Source: Candidatus Rifleibacteriota bacterium
GTDB taxonomy: Bacteria; Muiribacteriota; Ozemobacteria; Ozemobacterales; Ozemobacteraceae
DNA: 64,000 nt
Assembly (NCBI GenBank): GCA_905236675.1
Contig: CAJOND010000018.1
Span: forward strand, 21,061 to 85,060
Direction: 5' to 3'
Position numbers and translations under genes: made by a program. The notes under the pieces are model-generated. The model saw only the letters and a list, made by a program, of their open reading frames with translations, was not told the origin of the DNA and did no database searches. Positions 55,296-63,742 of the stretch are shown in pieces. How positions within the stretch are numbered: position 1 is the first letter of the stretch; every line of letters starts with the position of its first letter.

Positions 55296-56297
55296 TCATT
55301 CTGTTAATTTATACTCTTCTATTTTTAAAACTTTTAAATAATATTTTTCTACAATACCTTTTAAAATTACATATTGTCCTCTTTTACAATTATCTAACAA
55401 CCATTTTCTTTCTTCCCTTGAAAGATCAGAAACAGAAAGATCTATAGAATTAAGTCTATCTTCTAGTTTGTTACTCTTATATAAATAGTATTTATCATCA
55501 TAAAGATTTCTACAAAAACCTTTTATTGTAATTGTCTTACCGATTAAAGAATCTTTATCTAATATAACATCTTCATATTTAATACAATCATTACTTATAT
55601 TTATATGTTCATTATTAGCTTCTATTATTTCTAAAACTTCCAAATTAAATTTTTCAACTGTAGCTTTAACTGTTATAAAGACTCCTTTTTTACAGTTTTC
55701 TAACAGCCATTTTCTTGCTTCTCTTGAAAGTTTTGCCATAGAAAGTCTTACAGCTCTAGATCTATCTTCTATTTCATCACTCTTAAATAAAAAATATTTA
55801 TCATTAATATTATTCCTACAATAACCATTTATTACAATTGTCTTACCAATAAAAGAATCTTTATCCAACATAAAATTATCAAAATCAACAAATCCAGGAT
55901 ACTTTTTAAACTGATAAGAATATGAATTTTTATTGATCTGCTCATTATTAGCTTCTTCTATTTCGAGAACATATAAATCATAATCCTCAACAACAGCTTT
56001 CAAAGTTATAAATAGTCCATTTTTACAGTTCTGTGACAACCATTCTTTTGTTGGTGTTGAAAGATCTGATATGGTAAGACTTATAACTCTAGATCTATCT
56101 TCAAATTCATCACTTTTATATAAATAATATTTATCTGCATATGGATTTCTACAAAAGCCTTTAATTGTAATAGTTTTGCCTATTAATAGCTGTTTATCCA
56201 GCAAAAAATCATCAAAAGTTATATTTTCTAGATTTTGAGCAAAACTAACATTAATAAAACCCAGCATCATAAAAAAAATAAACATTAGTTTTTTCAT
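55296..56297 (-). CDS. Secreted protein made of three ~90-residue repeats
   Basis: 333 residues. Signal peptide to residue 20 (INVSFA|QN). Three tandem repeats at about 28-117, 138-227 and 241-327, each reading D-x-x-L/I-LDK-x-x-(L/F)-IGKT-I-x-I-x-G-(F/Y)-CR ... KYYLYKS...EDRSR ... L-S-x-x-x-(K/R)-(E/K)-WL-x-x-NCK-x-G ... VE-x-(Y/F)-x-L-x-VL-x-I-E. Two cysteines per repeat (GFCR and NCK) are conserved in all three and probably form a disulphide. The strand pattern suggests an OB-fold-like small barrel, which often binds peptides, sugars or nucleic acid. No family recognised; monocistronic. Confidence 0.75.
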   Translation of the reverse strand: MKKLMFIFFMMLGFINVSFAQNLENITFDDFLLDKQLLIGKTITIKGFCRNPYADKYYLYKSDEFEDRSRVISLTISDLSTPTKEWLSQNCKNGLFITLKAVVEDYDLYVLEIEEANNEQINKNSYSYQFKKYPGFVDFDNFMLDKDSFIGKTIVINGYCRNNINDKYFLFKSDEIEDRSRAVRLSMAKLSREARKWLLENCKKGVFITVKATVEKFNLEVLEIIEANNEHINISNDCIKYEDVILDKDSLIGKTITIKGFCRNLYDDKYYLYKSNKLEDRLNSIDLSVSDLSREERKWLLDNCKRGQYVILKGIVEKYYLKVLKIEEYKLTE

Positions 56298-56467
56298 ATT
56301 TTAACTCCTCCATGAATAGCCATATATATAATTTCTTATTTTTTTTAGAGTTTAGCAAGAAATTTCTTAAAATTAATCAACTACGATTGATAATTTAATT
56401 TTGTAAATAAAGCTTAAATAACAGTAGTTGTTGTAGTTGGTTTTTATTGTGAGAAACAGTCTAAAAA

Positions 56468-57466
56468 CTAATGATTGATTATTTGAATGCCCAAAAATAC
56501 TTTTGTTTCGCCTTCTATATCAGCGTAATTTTCCAGAGTAAGCATTGGTAAGTCATTTTCATCATCACCAGCAGCTATTACCAAATCTCCTGTTTTGTTT
56601 TCTATAACATTTTTTAAATATTCTTTGATGTCATAAAGCTTATTTAGAGGTTTTCCATCAATGCTAGGCAATAATCTGACAGATGGGCCATAACCAGCCT
56701 GCCAGTCATAAAGCGTAGTCTTAGCAGAATATGAAACTTTATTTTCTAAGCTATCGCTTATCTGCTGACAAAGACTATTTAGATAATTTTCATTATTATT
56801 CATCTCTTTACAAAAAGCTATATGAAAGCCCAAAAGCCCATCATCTTGAATAGAAGCAAATTTCGAACAGTTGTGGTCTAGACCATATTTTTCAAGATAA
56901 TATTGCAAAGATAATTCACCATAAGTAGAACTGAACTCATTTATAGGAACTTCCAGAACTTGAAAATTTAAAGAGTCTAAAACAGATATAATTTTATTTT
57001 TTATTTCTAATCCATCCCAGCCAGTCTGCTTTTTTATTGCCGCTCTCTTTGCTTCAGCAAAAGGATTATCATTTGTATATCCAGTATCTCCGCCCTTGAA
57101 AATATTTTCTGGATTATTGCTTTGGTAAATATCTCCGCCATTATTTACTAATACTTTCTTAGGAAGTGGAATGTGAGCTTCATTTCTTTTTATGTGCTCT
57201 AGAAAAGCTGTAAACTTAGGCAGATTTCTTCCTGTGGTAATAATAAGTTCAAGCCTTTTTTCATTGTTTTTAATAAAATCAGATAAAAGACCAAAATAAC
57301 GGCTGAATTCTTCCTTGGGGAATAAATAACGCTCTGTGCAAACAGATTTATGACTAAAAGGCATAAAAGTACCGTCGAAATCGGCAAATAAAAATACTTT
57401 TCCCTTTTCAGGAAATTTAATACGATACAATGTGCTTAACAGATTATCCGATTTTATCAATTGCAT
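56468..57466 (-). CDS. HAD-superfamily phosphatase, sucrose-phosphatase-like (C2B cap)
   Basis: 332 residues. HAD motif I 'FADFDGTFMP' (Asp nucleophile, DxDGT), motif II 'IITTGRNL', and motif IV 'AAGDDENDLPML' near the end (GDD-x-x-ND). The central 150 residues fit a C2-type cap as in Cof and sucrose-6-phosphate phosphatases. Substrate is probably a sugar phosphate. Starts 18 bases after the zinc-ribbon gene stop on the same strand, so it may be cotranscribed. Confidence 0.85.
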   Translation of the reverse strand: MQLIKSDNLLSTLYRIKFPEKGKVFLFADFDGTFMPFSHKSVCTERYLFPKEEFSRYFGLLSDFIKNNEKRLELIITTGRNLPKFTAFLEHIKRNEAHIPLPKKVLVNNGGDIYQSNNPENIFKGGDTGYTNDNPFAEAKRAAIKKQTGWDGLEIKNKIISVLDSLNFQVLEVPINEFSSTYGELSLQYYLEKYGLDHNCSKFASIQDDGLLGFHIAFCKEMNNNENYLNSLCQQISDSLENKVSYSAKTTLYDWQAGYGPSVRLLPSIDGKPLNKLYDIKEYLKNVIENKTGDLVIAAGDDENDLPMLTLENYADIEGETKVFLGIQIINH

Positions 57467-57484
57467 TTTGTATTACCCTTTTAT

Positions 57485-59920
57485 TTATTCCAACTGCGAC
57501 ATTTCAATAGCTATAATATTGCGAAGCCTGATATCTATTTCCTCAAGCATGAATATACAAGGAAAAGCTAATGCTGGTTCGTTGTTGCTGTTAGGATTGC
57601 ATTTAGGCATATAAAACTTGGTTTTATAGTTTGCATCCAGAACATATAATCCGTCATCTTTTTTCCAAGATATGCTTTGTTGTTTATTATCAGCATTAAC
57701 CATCATATAGCAATTCATAACTGTACTGCTTTTCTGTTTGAATATTCCAAACCTATATGCAAATTCTTTATTAGAACCTTTTTTTAAATAATAATCACTG
57801 TCTTTTTTTTCAATTGTCCATAAGAGATTTTTCTCTAAATCCATAACTTCAAATCCATTATCGTTTAAAGTGATATTAGCCAATTTTTCACTCTTTTTGT
57901 TTTCATTTTCTCCTTTTACTTTATAAAAATATAATCTACATTTTTCATCAATATTTACGCTGTAAACAAACCAGTCAAGCTTTTTCTCTGGAGTATAATG
58001 CATTGAAGAATAATAAGTATTGTCTTCCCCTGTACCCAAAAAGAAATATTCCTTGGTATTCAAAAGATAGATAATAATATTATTCTGTTTTAAAGGCAAC
58101 AATTCAATTTTTGGTTTTGATGCTGTTACAGAACTTGTAGAATTATTCTTTTCTGCACTATCAATTGTTTGGGATAATTCTGTTTTCATATCATTAGATT
58201 GACTAGATGTTATTTCTGACTTTTTGTCAACAGTATTTTGTGTTACAATTTGCTTTTCGGTATCTGTTTGCTTTTTATTTTCCCCATAACCAAATGCAGT
58301 TATATAGGTATTTGCAAACAACATTAGCACTAAGAAACCGATTACAAAACAACCATATTGTTCGGAAGCTAAATCACTTATATAATTAAAAGCTTTAAAT
58401 ATAGAAATACTATTTTCCCCATAACGTTCTCTTTTGCCATTTTCTTTTATAATGTAAATCAATGGAGAATCATATAAATTATTTACATGGACAAATTTTA
58501 AAAGATAAGTAGGAACAACAGGAACAAATATACAGAACCAGATTGCTGAGCCGCTAAGAGTCAATTTTTGAAAATCAAAATTATTCAATAATAGCGCCAA
58601 TATAACAGGTAAAAACAACAAAACAAAACCTGCAAAATATATTGGGAATAATCTGAAAAATGAATAAAATACATATTCAACAGGTTTTTCTTCATCATAA
58701 ACTTTATGAAAGAAAACAGGAACATTCCTTTCTCTCTTTAGCTCCTTCTTGTCTTTAACAAGTCCTGTTTCCGTTCGTCTATAAGGACCGCCCTTTGATG
58801 AAAAAATTTTTCTTCCAGCTAATTCTTTAAAGGCTTTCTTTTTAGAATCCTGCAAATAAAGACATAAAGAAATTATACCTATTATTATAGCCAAACCACC
58901 TGTTGCTGTTAAAACCAGTCCTTTTTCCGCACCTAGAACAGTCATTATCAAATAAACTAAAGAACTGATAATTACAGTCGAAAGAATAGCTTTTAACCAC
59001 CAGGGCAAAAAATAATAATATGAATCTTTCTCAGCTCTGACACTTACTTTTCCTGTCTGACCGTTTATGACAGCCATGAAATTACCATCGCATATATAAT
59101 AAACAGGTAAGAGAACAGGCATTCTAAGCATTGATTCAGTATAGACAGTGATATCCAAAGCTTCTGTTTTAAATGTTTTCTTTAATTCTTTTTTGTAGTT
59201 TTCCTCTAATTCATCACAGATTCTCTTGTTAAGTTCATAATTATCTATATCGCTAACTTTAACTCTCTGTCCAGCTAAATATGCGAAATCAAACTCCTTT
59301 AAATCATCAAGTTCAAAAGGTTCCATAGCATCTAAGAGAAGATTATCCAGCTGTTTTGAACGGTTTATAAATTCCTGAGCAACGTTTCCACGGCAGGTAT
59401 AGCTGCTACTACTGTCTTTTCTTCCAGTTCTACAGCTAACCGAACCACGAATCAACTCATAAGGCAAATAAAAGCCTTTAATATTAGAAATTCTTTCCAA
59501 AAAGTGTTTTGCTTCAATTTTACTCTTATTAGAATCGCACCAGTCTTTTGCAATCTTTTTTGCTTCATCTTCAGTAATTCGGAACGGAATCAAGAGTTCG
59601 GGCAATTCTTTATCGCTGGTATATTCCTTTCGAACTAATGCTTTACCGCAAAAAGCGCAGGTTGTCATTGGTTCATTTTCTTCAAATACTACTGTCGCTC
59701 CGCAGCCACTGCAATAACCACTAAGCAGTTTATAGTTTTTTGCATCTTCCTTAATCTTCTTCTGATGCAGTTCTCTAAAGCCCTGTTTTTCTTTTATCGC
59801 ATCTCTTATTTCTACTCTGCCATCACAATAAGAGCACTTATAGTTTTGGTGAACAATATCAAAGCGAGCTGCAGACCCACATGATGGACAAAAAACATCG
59901 GAAATATTCTTACTACTCAT
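57485..59920 (-). CDS. Double zinc-ribbon multi-pass membrane protein (paralogue B)
   Basis: 811 residues. Zinc ribbons CPSCG...CSYCDG (11-34) and CSGCG...CAFCG (about 69-92). Shares with paralogue A (52021-54330) the sequence 'LLIPFRITEDEAKKIA', 'GFYLPYELIRGSV', 'QLDNLLLDAMEPFELDDLKEFDFAYLAGQRVKV', 'MPVLLPVYYICDGNFMAVINGQTGKVSV' and the ending 'LRNIIAIEMSQLE'. Four to six hydrophobic helices between about 310 and 540, a Ser/Thr/Gln-rich linker (about 555-605) and a beta domain. The shared final motif suggests that the C-terminus is functional. Starts from ATG 59920 and is the first gene of a two-gene unit with the HAD phosphatase. Confidence 0.75.
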   Translation of the reverse strand: MSSKNISDVFCPSCGSAARFDIVHQNYKCSYCDGRVEIRDAIKEKQGFRELHQKKIKEDAKNYKLLSGYCSGCGATVVFEENEPMTTCAFCGKALVRKEYTSDKELPELLIPFRITEDEAKKIAKDWCDSNKSKIEAKHFLERISNIKGFYLPYELIRGSVSCRTGRKDSSSSYTCRGNVAQEFINRSKQLDNLLLDAMEPFELDDLKEFDFAYLAGQRVKVSDIDNYELNKRICDELEENYKKELKKTFKTEALDITVYTESMLRMPVLLPVYYICDGNFMAVINGQTGKVSVRAEKDSYYYFLPWWLKAILSTVIISSLVYLIMTVLGAEKGLVLTATGGLAIIIGIISLCLYLQDSKKKAFKELAGRKIFSSKGGPYRRTETGLVKDKKELKRERNVPVFFHKVYDEEKPVEYVFYSFFRLFPIYFAGFVLLFLPVILALLLNNFDFQKLTLSGSAIWFCIFVPVVPTYLLKFVHVNNLYDSPLIYIIKENGKRERYGENSISIFKAFNYISDLASEQYGCFVIGFLVLMLFANTYITAFGYGENKKQTDTEKQIVTQNTVDKKSEITSSQSNDMKTELSQTIDSAEKNNSTSSVTASKPKIELLPLKQNNIIIYLLNTKEYFFLGTGEDNTYYSSMHYTPEKKLDWFVYSVNIDEKCRLYFYKVKGENENKKSEKLANITLNDNGFEVMDLEKNLLWTIEKKDSDYYLKKGSNKEFAYRFGIFKQKSSTVMNCYMMVNADNKQQSISWKKDDGLYVLDANYKTKFYMPKCNPNSNNEPALAFPCIFMLEEIDIRLRNIIAIEMSQLE

Positions 59921-59947
59921 GGTTATCCAATAAAACTTACTTAAATT

Positions 59948-60238
59948 TTAATATATTTCATTGTATGAATAACTTAAATCATACACAGTTTCTGGAGCAA
60001 CATCTATTTCACCATTATCCCAAGTTATTACTCCATGAAAAATTGATGGATTATTAAATATTTCATCCTTTGATAAGGGTAAAAAAGCACTACCTTTGAG
60101 CATAGTTGTGTCAAAAATACGTTTTTCTCCAGTAGAAAAAGTTACTAACAGCATTCGACCACGAAGAGGCTTAGCTTCTACAACTTTAATATTTTCTACT
60201 AATTCTCCAGCATAGCAAATTCCATTTTTTATATACAT
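59948..60238 (-). CDS. DUF2442 domain protein
   Basis: 96 residues. 'VKVVEAKPLRGRMLLVTFSTGEKRIFDTTMLKG' followed by '...WDNGEIDVAPETVYDLS' is the DUF2442 pattern (NikA-fold-like small protein). Paired 10 bases after the DUF4160 gene. The pair recurs in many bacteria and has been suggested to be a toxin-antitoxin-like or regulatory unit; I see nothing that proves this. Confidence 0.85.
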   Translation of the reverse strand: MYIKNGICYAGELVENIKVVEAKPLRGRMLLVTFSTGEKRIFDTTMLKGSAFLPLSKDEIFNNPSIFHGVITWDNGEIDVAPETVYDLSYSYNEIY

Positions 60239-60248
60239 ATAAATCTCC

Positions 60249-60515
60249 TTAATTCATTGGAGGTATCTTTTCAAAATGCTCACCTTTTACCGCCAAATTC
60301 CAAGCTTTATATGCTTCTTCTTCATGATAAGCAAGCCAACCAATAATAATTTTTAACTGTTTATGAGGCAAAGAACCTGCTAGCAATTCTCCATCTATAC
60401 CAACAACAGCTTCATGTTCACCATAATAGACGTGAACGTGCGGCTTATTATGCTGTTTTGTATCATAAAACAACATATAAATTACCATACCACCAAAACG
60501 ACTTAGTTCAGGCAT
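60249..60515 (-). CDS. DUF4160 domain protein
   Basis: 88 residues. 'ISRFGG' -like start (LSRFGGMVIYMLFYDTKQHNKPHVHVYYGEHEAVVGID) is the DUF4160 signature with the conserved His-x-x-PH-x-HV cluster, which could bind metal. 'QLKIIIGWLAYHEEEAYKAWN' follows. GGAG eight bases before the ATG. First gene of the pair with DUF2442. Confidence 0.88.
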   Translation of the reverse strand: MPELSRFGGMVIYMLFYDTKQHNKPHVHVYYGEHEAVVGIDGELLAGSLPHKQLKIIIGWLAYHEEEAYKAWNLAVKGEHFEKIPPMN

Positions 60516-60636
60516 TTGCTTAACTCCACAAACAGATTAATATTTTTATTTTATCATATCTTTTGTTTTTATTTTGCATAAAACTTGAAAAATAAGCCTA
60601 TTTTTTATACTCTTCTCAAGAGAGGTCTATAATAAT

Positions 60637-61518
60637 ATGCAAAAATTAATTTCTATTTTTATTATATTTTCTTTAACAGTTCTTTTGCTTGGTTGTTCCT
60701 TTCACAGTCACCATAATCACGATGGAAAGACTAGCTTAATCACAATAGATGGAAACGGTAATTTGAAATGTTATTTATCTGAAAATGTAACTCTTGAAAT
60801 GAAACGATGCCCAGCAGGAACTTTCCAAATGGGCAGCCTAGATACCGAATTAAATCATGCTGAAGATGAAGTATTACATTCTGTAACAATTAGCAATGAC
60901 TTCTATATGGGAGTTTATGAAGTTACAAACGAGCAATATAAAGCAATTATGGGAACTACAACTTCGCAGTTAAACCTTGAAGATAAATTTCCCGTAGAAT
61001 CTATAAGTTGGGATTCTATTAACGATAGCGATGGCTTTATTGCAAAATTAAACGATAAATTTTCATCATATTTACCATCAGGTTATAAATTTTCATTACC
61101 AACAGAAGCGCAATGGGAATATGCTTGTCGAGCAGGAACCCAAGGTCAGTTAAATTACATTGAAGACAATACAAAAAATTATGATGATACAGTAAATATA
61201 GGGAATGTAGCTTGGTATAGCGATAATTCCAGTGAAACGTCTCATGAAGTTGGAAAAAAGAAAGCAAATGCCTGGGGCTTATATGATATGCATGGTAATG
61301 TATTAGAATGGTGCCTAGATTCAACCAGTGGTGAACCATTCAGTAGTGAAGCGGTTACAGATCCTATCGGAACAACAGGGCCATACAAAATTATGCGTGG
61401 CAGCACTTGGAAATTTGACTCAACAATGTGCCGTTCAGCCCATCGTTTTGGAGCCGACTCAAGCAAATCAAGCAATTTAGCTGGTTTTCGTTTAGCCCTA
61501 GTTAAGACCCAAAATTAA
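60637..61518 (+). CDS. SUMF1/formylglycine-generating-enzyme-like lipoprotein
   Basis: 293 residues. Lipobox LLLGC (Cys20), a His-rich linker (FHSHHNHD), then a full SUMF1 domain: 'CPAGTFQMGS', 'DFYMGVYEVTNEQYKAIMG', 'LPTEAQWEYACRAGTQ', 'ANAWGLYDMHGNVLEWCLD', 'KIMRGSTWKF...CRSAHRFG...GFRLAL'. The FGE-specific active cysteine pair is not recognisable, so a binding or structural role outside the cytoplasm is more likely than sulfatase activation. The His-rich stretch may bind metal. AGAGG 11 bases before ATG. Monocistronic, divergent from the DUF pair. Confidence 0.88.
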   Translation: MQKLISIFIIFSLTVLLLGCSFHSHHNHDGKTSLITIDGNGNLKCYLSENVTLEMKRCPAGTFQMGSLDTELNHAEDEVLHSVTISNDFYMGVYEVTNEQYKAIMGTTTSQLNLEDKFPVESISWDSINDSDGFIAKLNDKFSSYLPSGYKFSLPTEAQWEYACRAGTQGQLNYIEDNTKNYDDTVNIGNVAWYSDNSSETSHEVGKKKANAWGLYDMHGNVLEWCLDSTSGEPFSSEAVTDPIGTTGPYKIMRGSTWKFDSTMCRSAHRFGADSSKSSNLAGFRLALVKTQN

Positions 61519-61552
61519 TAGAAACCCTCATTGTTAGGAGTTTTACCAGCTT

Positions 61553-61993
61553 TTGAACTTACATATAAAAAAATTTGAAGAATTAACGAACTTAGAACTG
61601 TATAATTTGCTTAAATTGCGGGTTAATGTTTTTGTGGTTGAGCAAAACTGCCCCTATAAAGAATTGGATGATTTAGACCAAAACGCGTTACATCTTTGGT
61701 TGGAAGAAAATAATAATATTATCGCTTATTTAAGAATACTTGACAGAGGCGTTGAAAGCCAATTTGTTTCCATCGGCAGAGTTATTACTTCAAAAAGAAA
61801 TTGCGGATATGGGAAACTAATACTAGAAGCAGGAATAAAAACTGCTGTAGAACGTTTTAAGGCAGATAAGATTTACATAGAAGCTCAGACTTATGCAAAA
61901 GCTTTCTATGAAAAATCTGGTTTCAAGCAGATTTCTGAAGAATTCATCATGGATGGTATTCCGCACATAAAAATGATTTGGACGAAAAAATAA
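61553..61993 (+). CDS. ElaA-like GNAT acetyltransferase
   Basis: 146 residues, TTG start. 'FEELTNLELYNLLKLRVNVFVVEQNCPYKELDDLDQNALHLW' is the ElaA N-terminal signature; the acetyl-CoA loop is 'SIGRVITSKRNCGYGKLILEAGI' and 'AQTYAKAFYEKSGFKQISEEFIMDGIPHIKM' closes the domain. AGGAG lies about 13 bases before the TTG. Substrate unknown. Confidence 0.88.
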   Translation: MNLHIKKFEELTNLELYNLLKLRVNVFVVEQNCPYKELDDLDQNALHLWLEENNNIIAYLRILDRGVESQFVSIGRVITSKRNCGYGKLILEAGIKTAVERFKADKIYIEAQTYAKAFYEKSGFKQISEEFIMDGIPHIKMIWTKK

Positions 61994-62080
61994 ACTTTTC
62001 CCAAATCATTATTAACAAGCTTGCTACTATTAAGGAAAAGCCTTATATCATCTATTAATCTTGAAAGTTTTTAAAAATCA

Positions 62081-62110
62081 TTGTCAAAGAAACAAAAAAA
62101 TATATATTAT
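62081..62110 (+). promoter_or_regulatory. Promoter for the unknown gene at 62165
   Basis: TTGTCA (62081-62086), 18 bases, TATTAT (62105-62110); the ATG with AGGAA six bases upstream follows 54 bases later. Confidence 0.5.
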
Positions 62111-62164
62111 TGTTTTTAAATTAATCAAAAGAACTATTTATAGAATCTATGACAGGAAAGCAAT

Positions 62165-63172
62165 ATGAAAATACAGGAATTTAGAGACAAAATAAAAAAA
62201 GCAACGAGGGAGCAAATAGAAATAATAGCCTCTGAACTTTATAGAATGCTTCCCAAAAATAAAAAGGAAGTAATGGAAGAAAACTTTGATTCAAAATTAG
62301 AAATAATTTTAAACTCTGATCCGAATGATAAAATTAAACTAAAATCTGAAAAACCCAAAGCTATACCTTTCATTAATTTGAAAAATGAAATTCTTAACTT
62401 CTTCTTTCTTGTCGATAGAGATTTATATTTTGCTCCGAACAAGTTTGTTTCAAAAACAGAACGTTCAAAATGGAGATTTAAAGTAAAAAGCTTTATCAAA
62501 GAACTAGATAAAATAACCATTTCCAGTGATGATTACAAAGAAGCTGCGGAGCTTTATAAAGAAATTTATAGACGTCTATGTCACGCCTGCGCCTATTACA
62601 TTTTGTCTACACAAGTTCCTTTTAATGCCGTTGGAATACCACAGGTTGAATTTTTGCATAATGTCCTGAAAAAATACTTTATAAATGGTTACTCAAAAGA
62701 AACTCTTTCTTCAATGATTGACTTGGTGACCAATACTTATGTTGATCAGGAAACCGCTGGATATGAACTTATCTATGTGTTAGTTGAAGATTTACCAACT
62801 AGAGATGTTCGAGAACAGGCAATAGAATTAGCTAAAGATAGATTAATACATACTTATTTAAAAATTCCAAAAGAGTTTTCAAATGAATCATTTAGATTTG
62901 AAGAAAGAAAAGAAAGACTTTTAGATTTAATATTAGCTTTAAAAATGAAAAATCATGAAGGAAGAGAAGGTGTAGATTTTTACTTAAAAAATGGTGATTT
63001 CTACTCAGATAAATATTATTCTACACTATGTCATATTTCTCGTTTCCATCAAATGTTTAATGAAAAACCCTCTTTATGGATTGAAATGTATGAAGAATTT
63101 GTCAAAAATAATAAATTAAAGCCTGATAAAAGACTTATGGAAGAATACGAAGAACTTAAAAAACAATTATAA
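62165..63172 (+). CDS. Helical cytoplasmic protein of unknown function
   Basis: 335 residues, no signal peptide or membrane helix, charged and mostly helical. Visible segments: 'FRDKIKKATREQIEIIASELYRMLPKNKKE' at the start, 'ELYKEIYRRLCHACAYYILSTQVPFNAVGIPQVEFLHNVLKKYF' (about 130-175), 'YVDQETAGYELIYVLVEDLPTRDVREQAIELAKDRL' (about 195-235). The pairing of Cys and His in 'LCHACAYY' is suggestive but too short for a metal site. I do not recognise the family. Own promoter; convergent with the broken DpnD-like gene. Confidence 0.75.
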   Translation: MKIQEFRDKIKKATREQIEIIASELYRMLPKNKKEVMEENFDSKLEIILNSDPNDKIKLKSEKPKAIPFINLKNEILNFFFLVDRDLYFAPNKFVSKTERSKWRFKVKSFIKELDKITISSDDYKEAAELYKEIYRRLCHACAYYILSTQVPFNAVGIPQVEFLHNVLKKYFINGYSKETLSSMIDLVTNTYVDQETAGYELIYVLVEDLPTRDVREQAIELAKDRLIHTYLKIPKEFSNESFRFEERKERLLDLILALKMKNHEGREGVDFYLKNGDFYSDKYYSTLCHISRFHQMFNEKPSLWIEMYEEFVKNNKLKPDKRLMEEYEELKKQL

Positions 63173-63275
63173 TGAAGAAGAAATATGTCTTTTTTACTAC
63201 TTCTAATACTTCTGCCATACCAGCCTCGCTTTCAATTTCAGAAGGTATCTTTGAATCGTTAAAACATATATTCAT
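63156..63275 (-). CDS. Possible 39-residue ORF after the broken DpnD-like gene
   Basis: Starts at ATG 63275, three bases after the DpnD-like stop codon, and overlaps the end of the 62165 gene by 17 bases on the opposite strand. The product (MNICFNDSKIPSEIES...) ends in a hydrophobic run (YFFFIIIVF). No ribosome site is clear; it may be a remnant of a longer gene. Confidence 0.25.
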   Translation of the reverse strand: MNICFNDSKIPSEIESEAGMAEVLEVVKKTYFFFIIIVF

Positions 63276-63278
63276 TAT

Positions 63279-63479
63279 TTAAAACTCTTCCCAATCTATA
63301 AGAGGATTTCCTTTTTCATCTGAGATTAACTTTCGTTTGTCATTTAACTCACCAGGTTCTAACACAAATTCTCCACTGTTATAATTATCAACAGCAATAT
63401 CGAAAGCTTCTCATTCTGAGTCGGCTTCTACTTCAAATTCATTACATAGAGTTTCTTCTATTGTTACTTTGTAAATCAT
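63279..63479 (-). pseudogene. DpnD/PcfM-like small protein interrupted by an in-frame TGA
   Basis: 67 codons from ATG 63479 (AGGAG six bases upstream) to TAA at 63279, with one TGA at codon 23 (63411-63413). The translation 'MIYKVTIEETLCNEFEVEADSE*EAFDIAVDNYNSGEFVLEPGE' fits the DpnD-PcfM pattern (K-x-x-I-x-ET ... EVEA-x-S-x-EEA ... Y-x-x-GE-x-VL) on both sides of the stop, so the sequence is one frame with a nonsense change. TGA clearly ends other genes here, and no selenocysteine-type hairpin context was sought or seen. Confidence 0.7.
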
Positions 63480-63602
63480 GATTTTCTCCTAAACTTTCTA
63501 GATAGCTTATCTATTGATCACTTTTGAATAAAAATCAAATGTGTTTTTATAAAAAATCATTACTTGCAAAAATATTTCATCTTTGATTTTTTTATATTTG
63601 AG

Positions 63603-63639
63603 AAAACAGCTTTTTTATCTTACCTGTGATAGCTGTTTT
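63603..63639. terminator. Hairpin, possible terminator
   Basis: AAAACAGCT (63603-63611) pairs with AGCTGTTTT (63631-63639), with an inner TATC/GATA pairing and T-runs on both flanks. It lies between two gene-poor stretches; direction not certain. Confidence 0.4.
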
Positions 63640-63695
63640 TAACGAACAACTAGAGCAAATACTATTTCATAAACATTATTAAATTGGAAAGTATT

Positions 63696-63723
63696 TTGTT
63701 TTTTTCCTGCTTATTTGTATTAT
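63696..63723 (+). promoter_or_regulatory. Possible promoter for the small ORF at 63743
   Basis: TTGTTT (63696-63701), 16 bases, TATTAT (63718-63723), 19 bases before the ATG. Confidence 0.4.
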
Positions 63724-63742
63724 TCATAAAAAGGAGAACAGT

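Noticed and set aside
60628..60633. TATAAT just before the SUMF1-like gene as its promoter
   Set aside because: It ends only three bases before the ATG, so a transcript from it would start after the start codon; it is more likely chance in AT-rich DNA.
63411..63413. Recoded TGA (Trp or Sec) in the DpnD-like gene as a sign of a non-standard code
   Set aside because: TGA ends several clear genes here, for example the zinc-ribbon TPR gene (33168-33170) and the AsnB-like gene (38884-38886).
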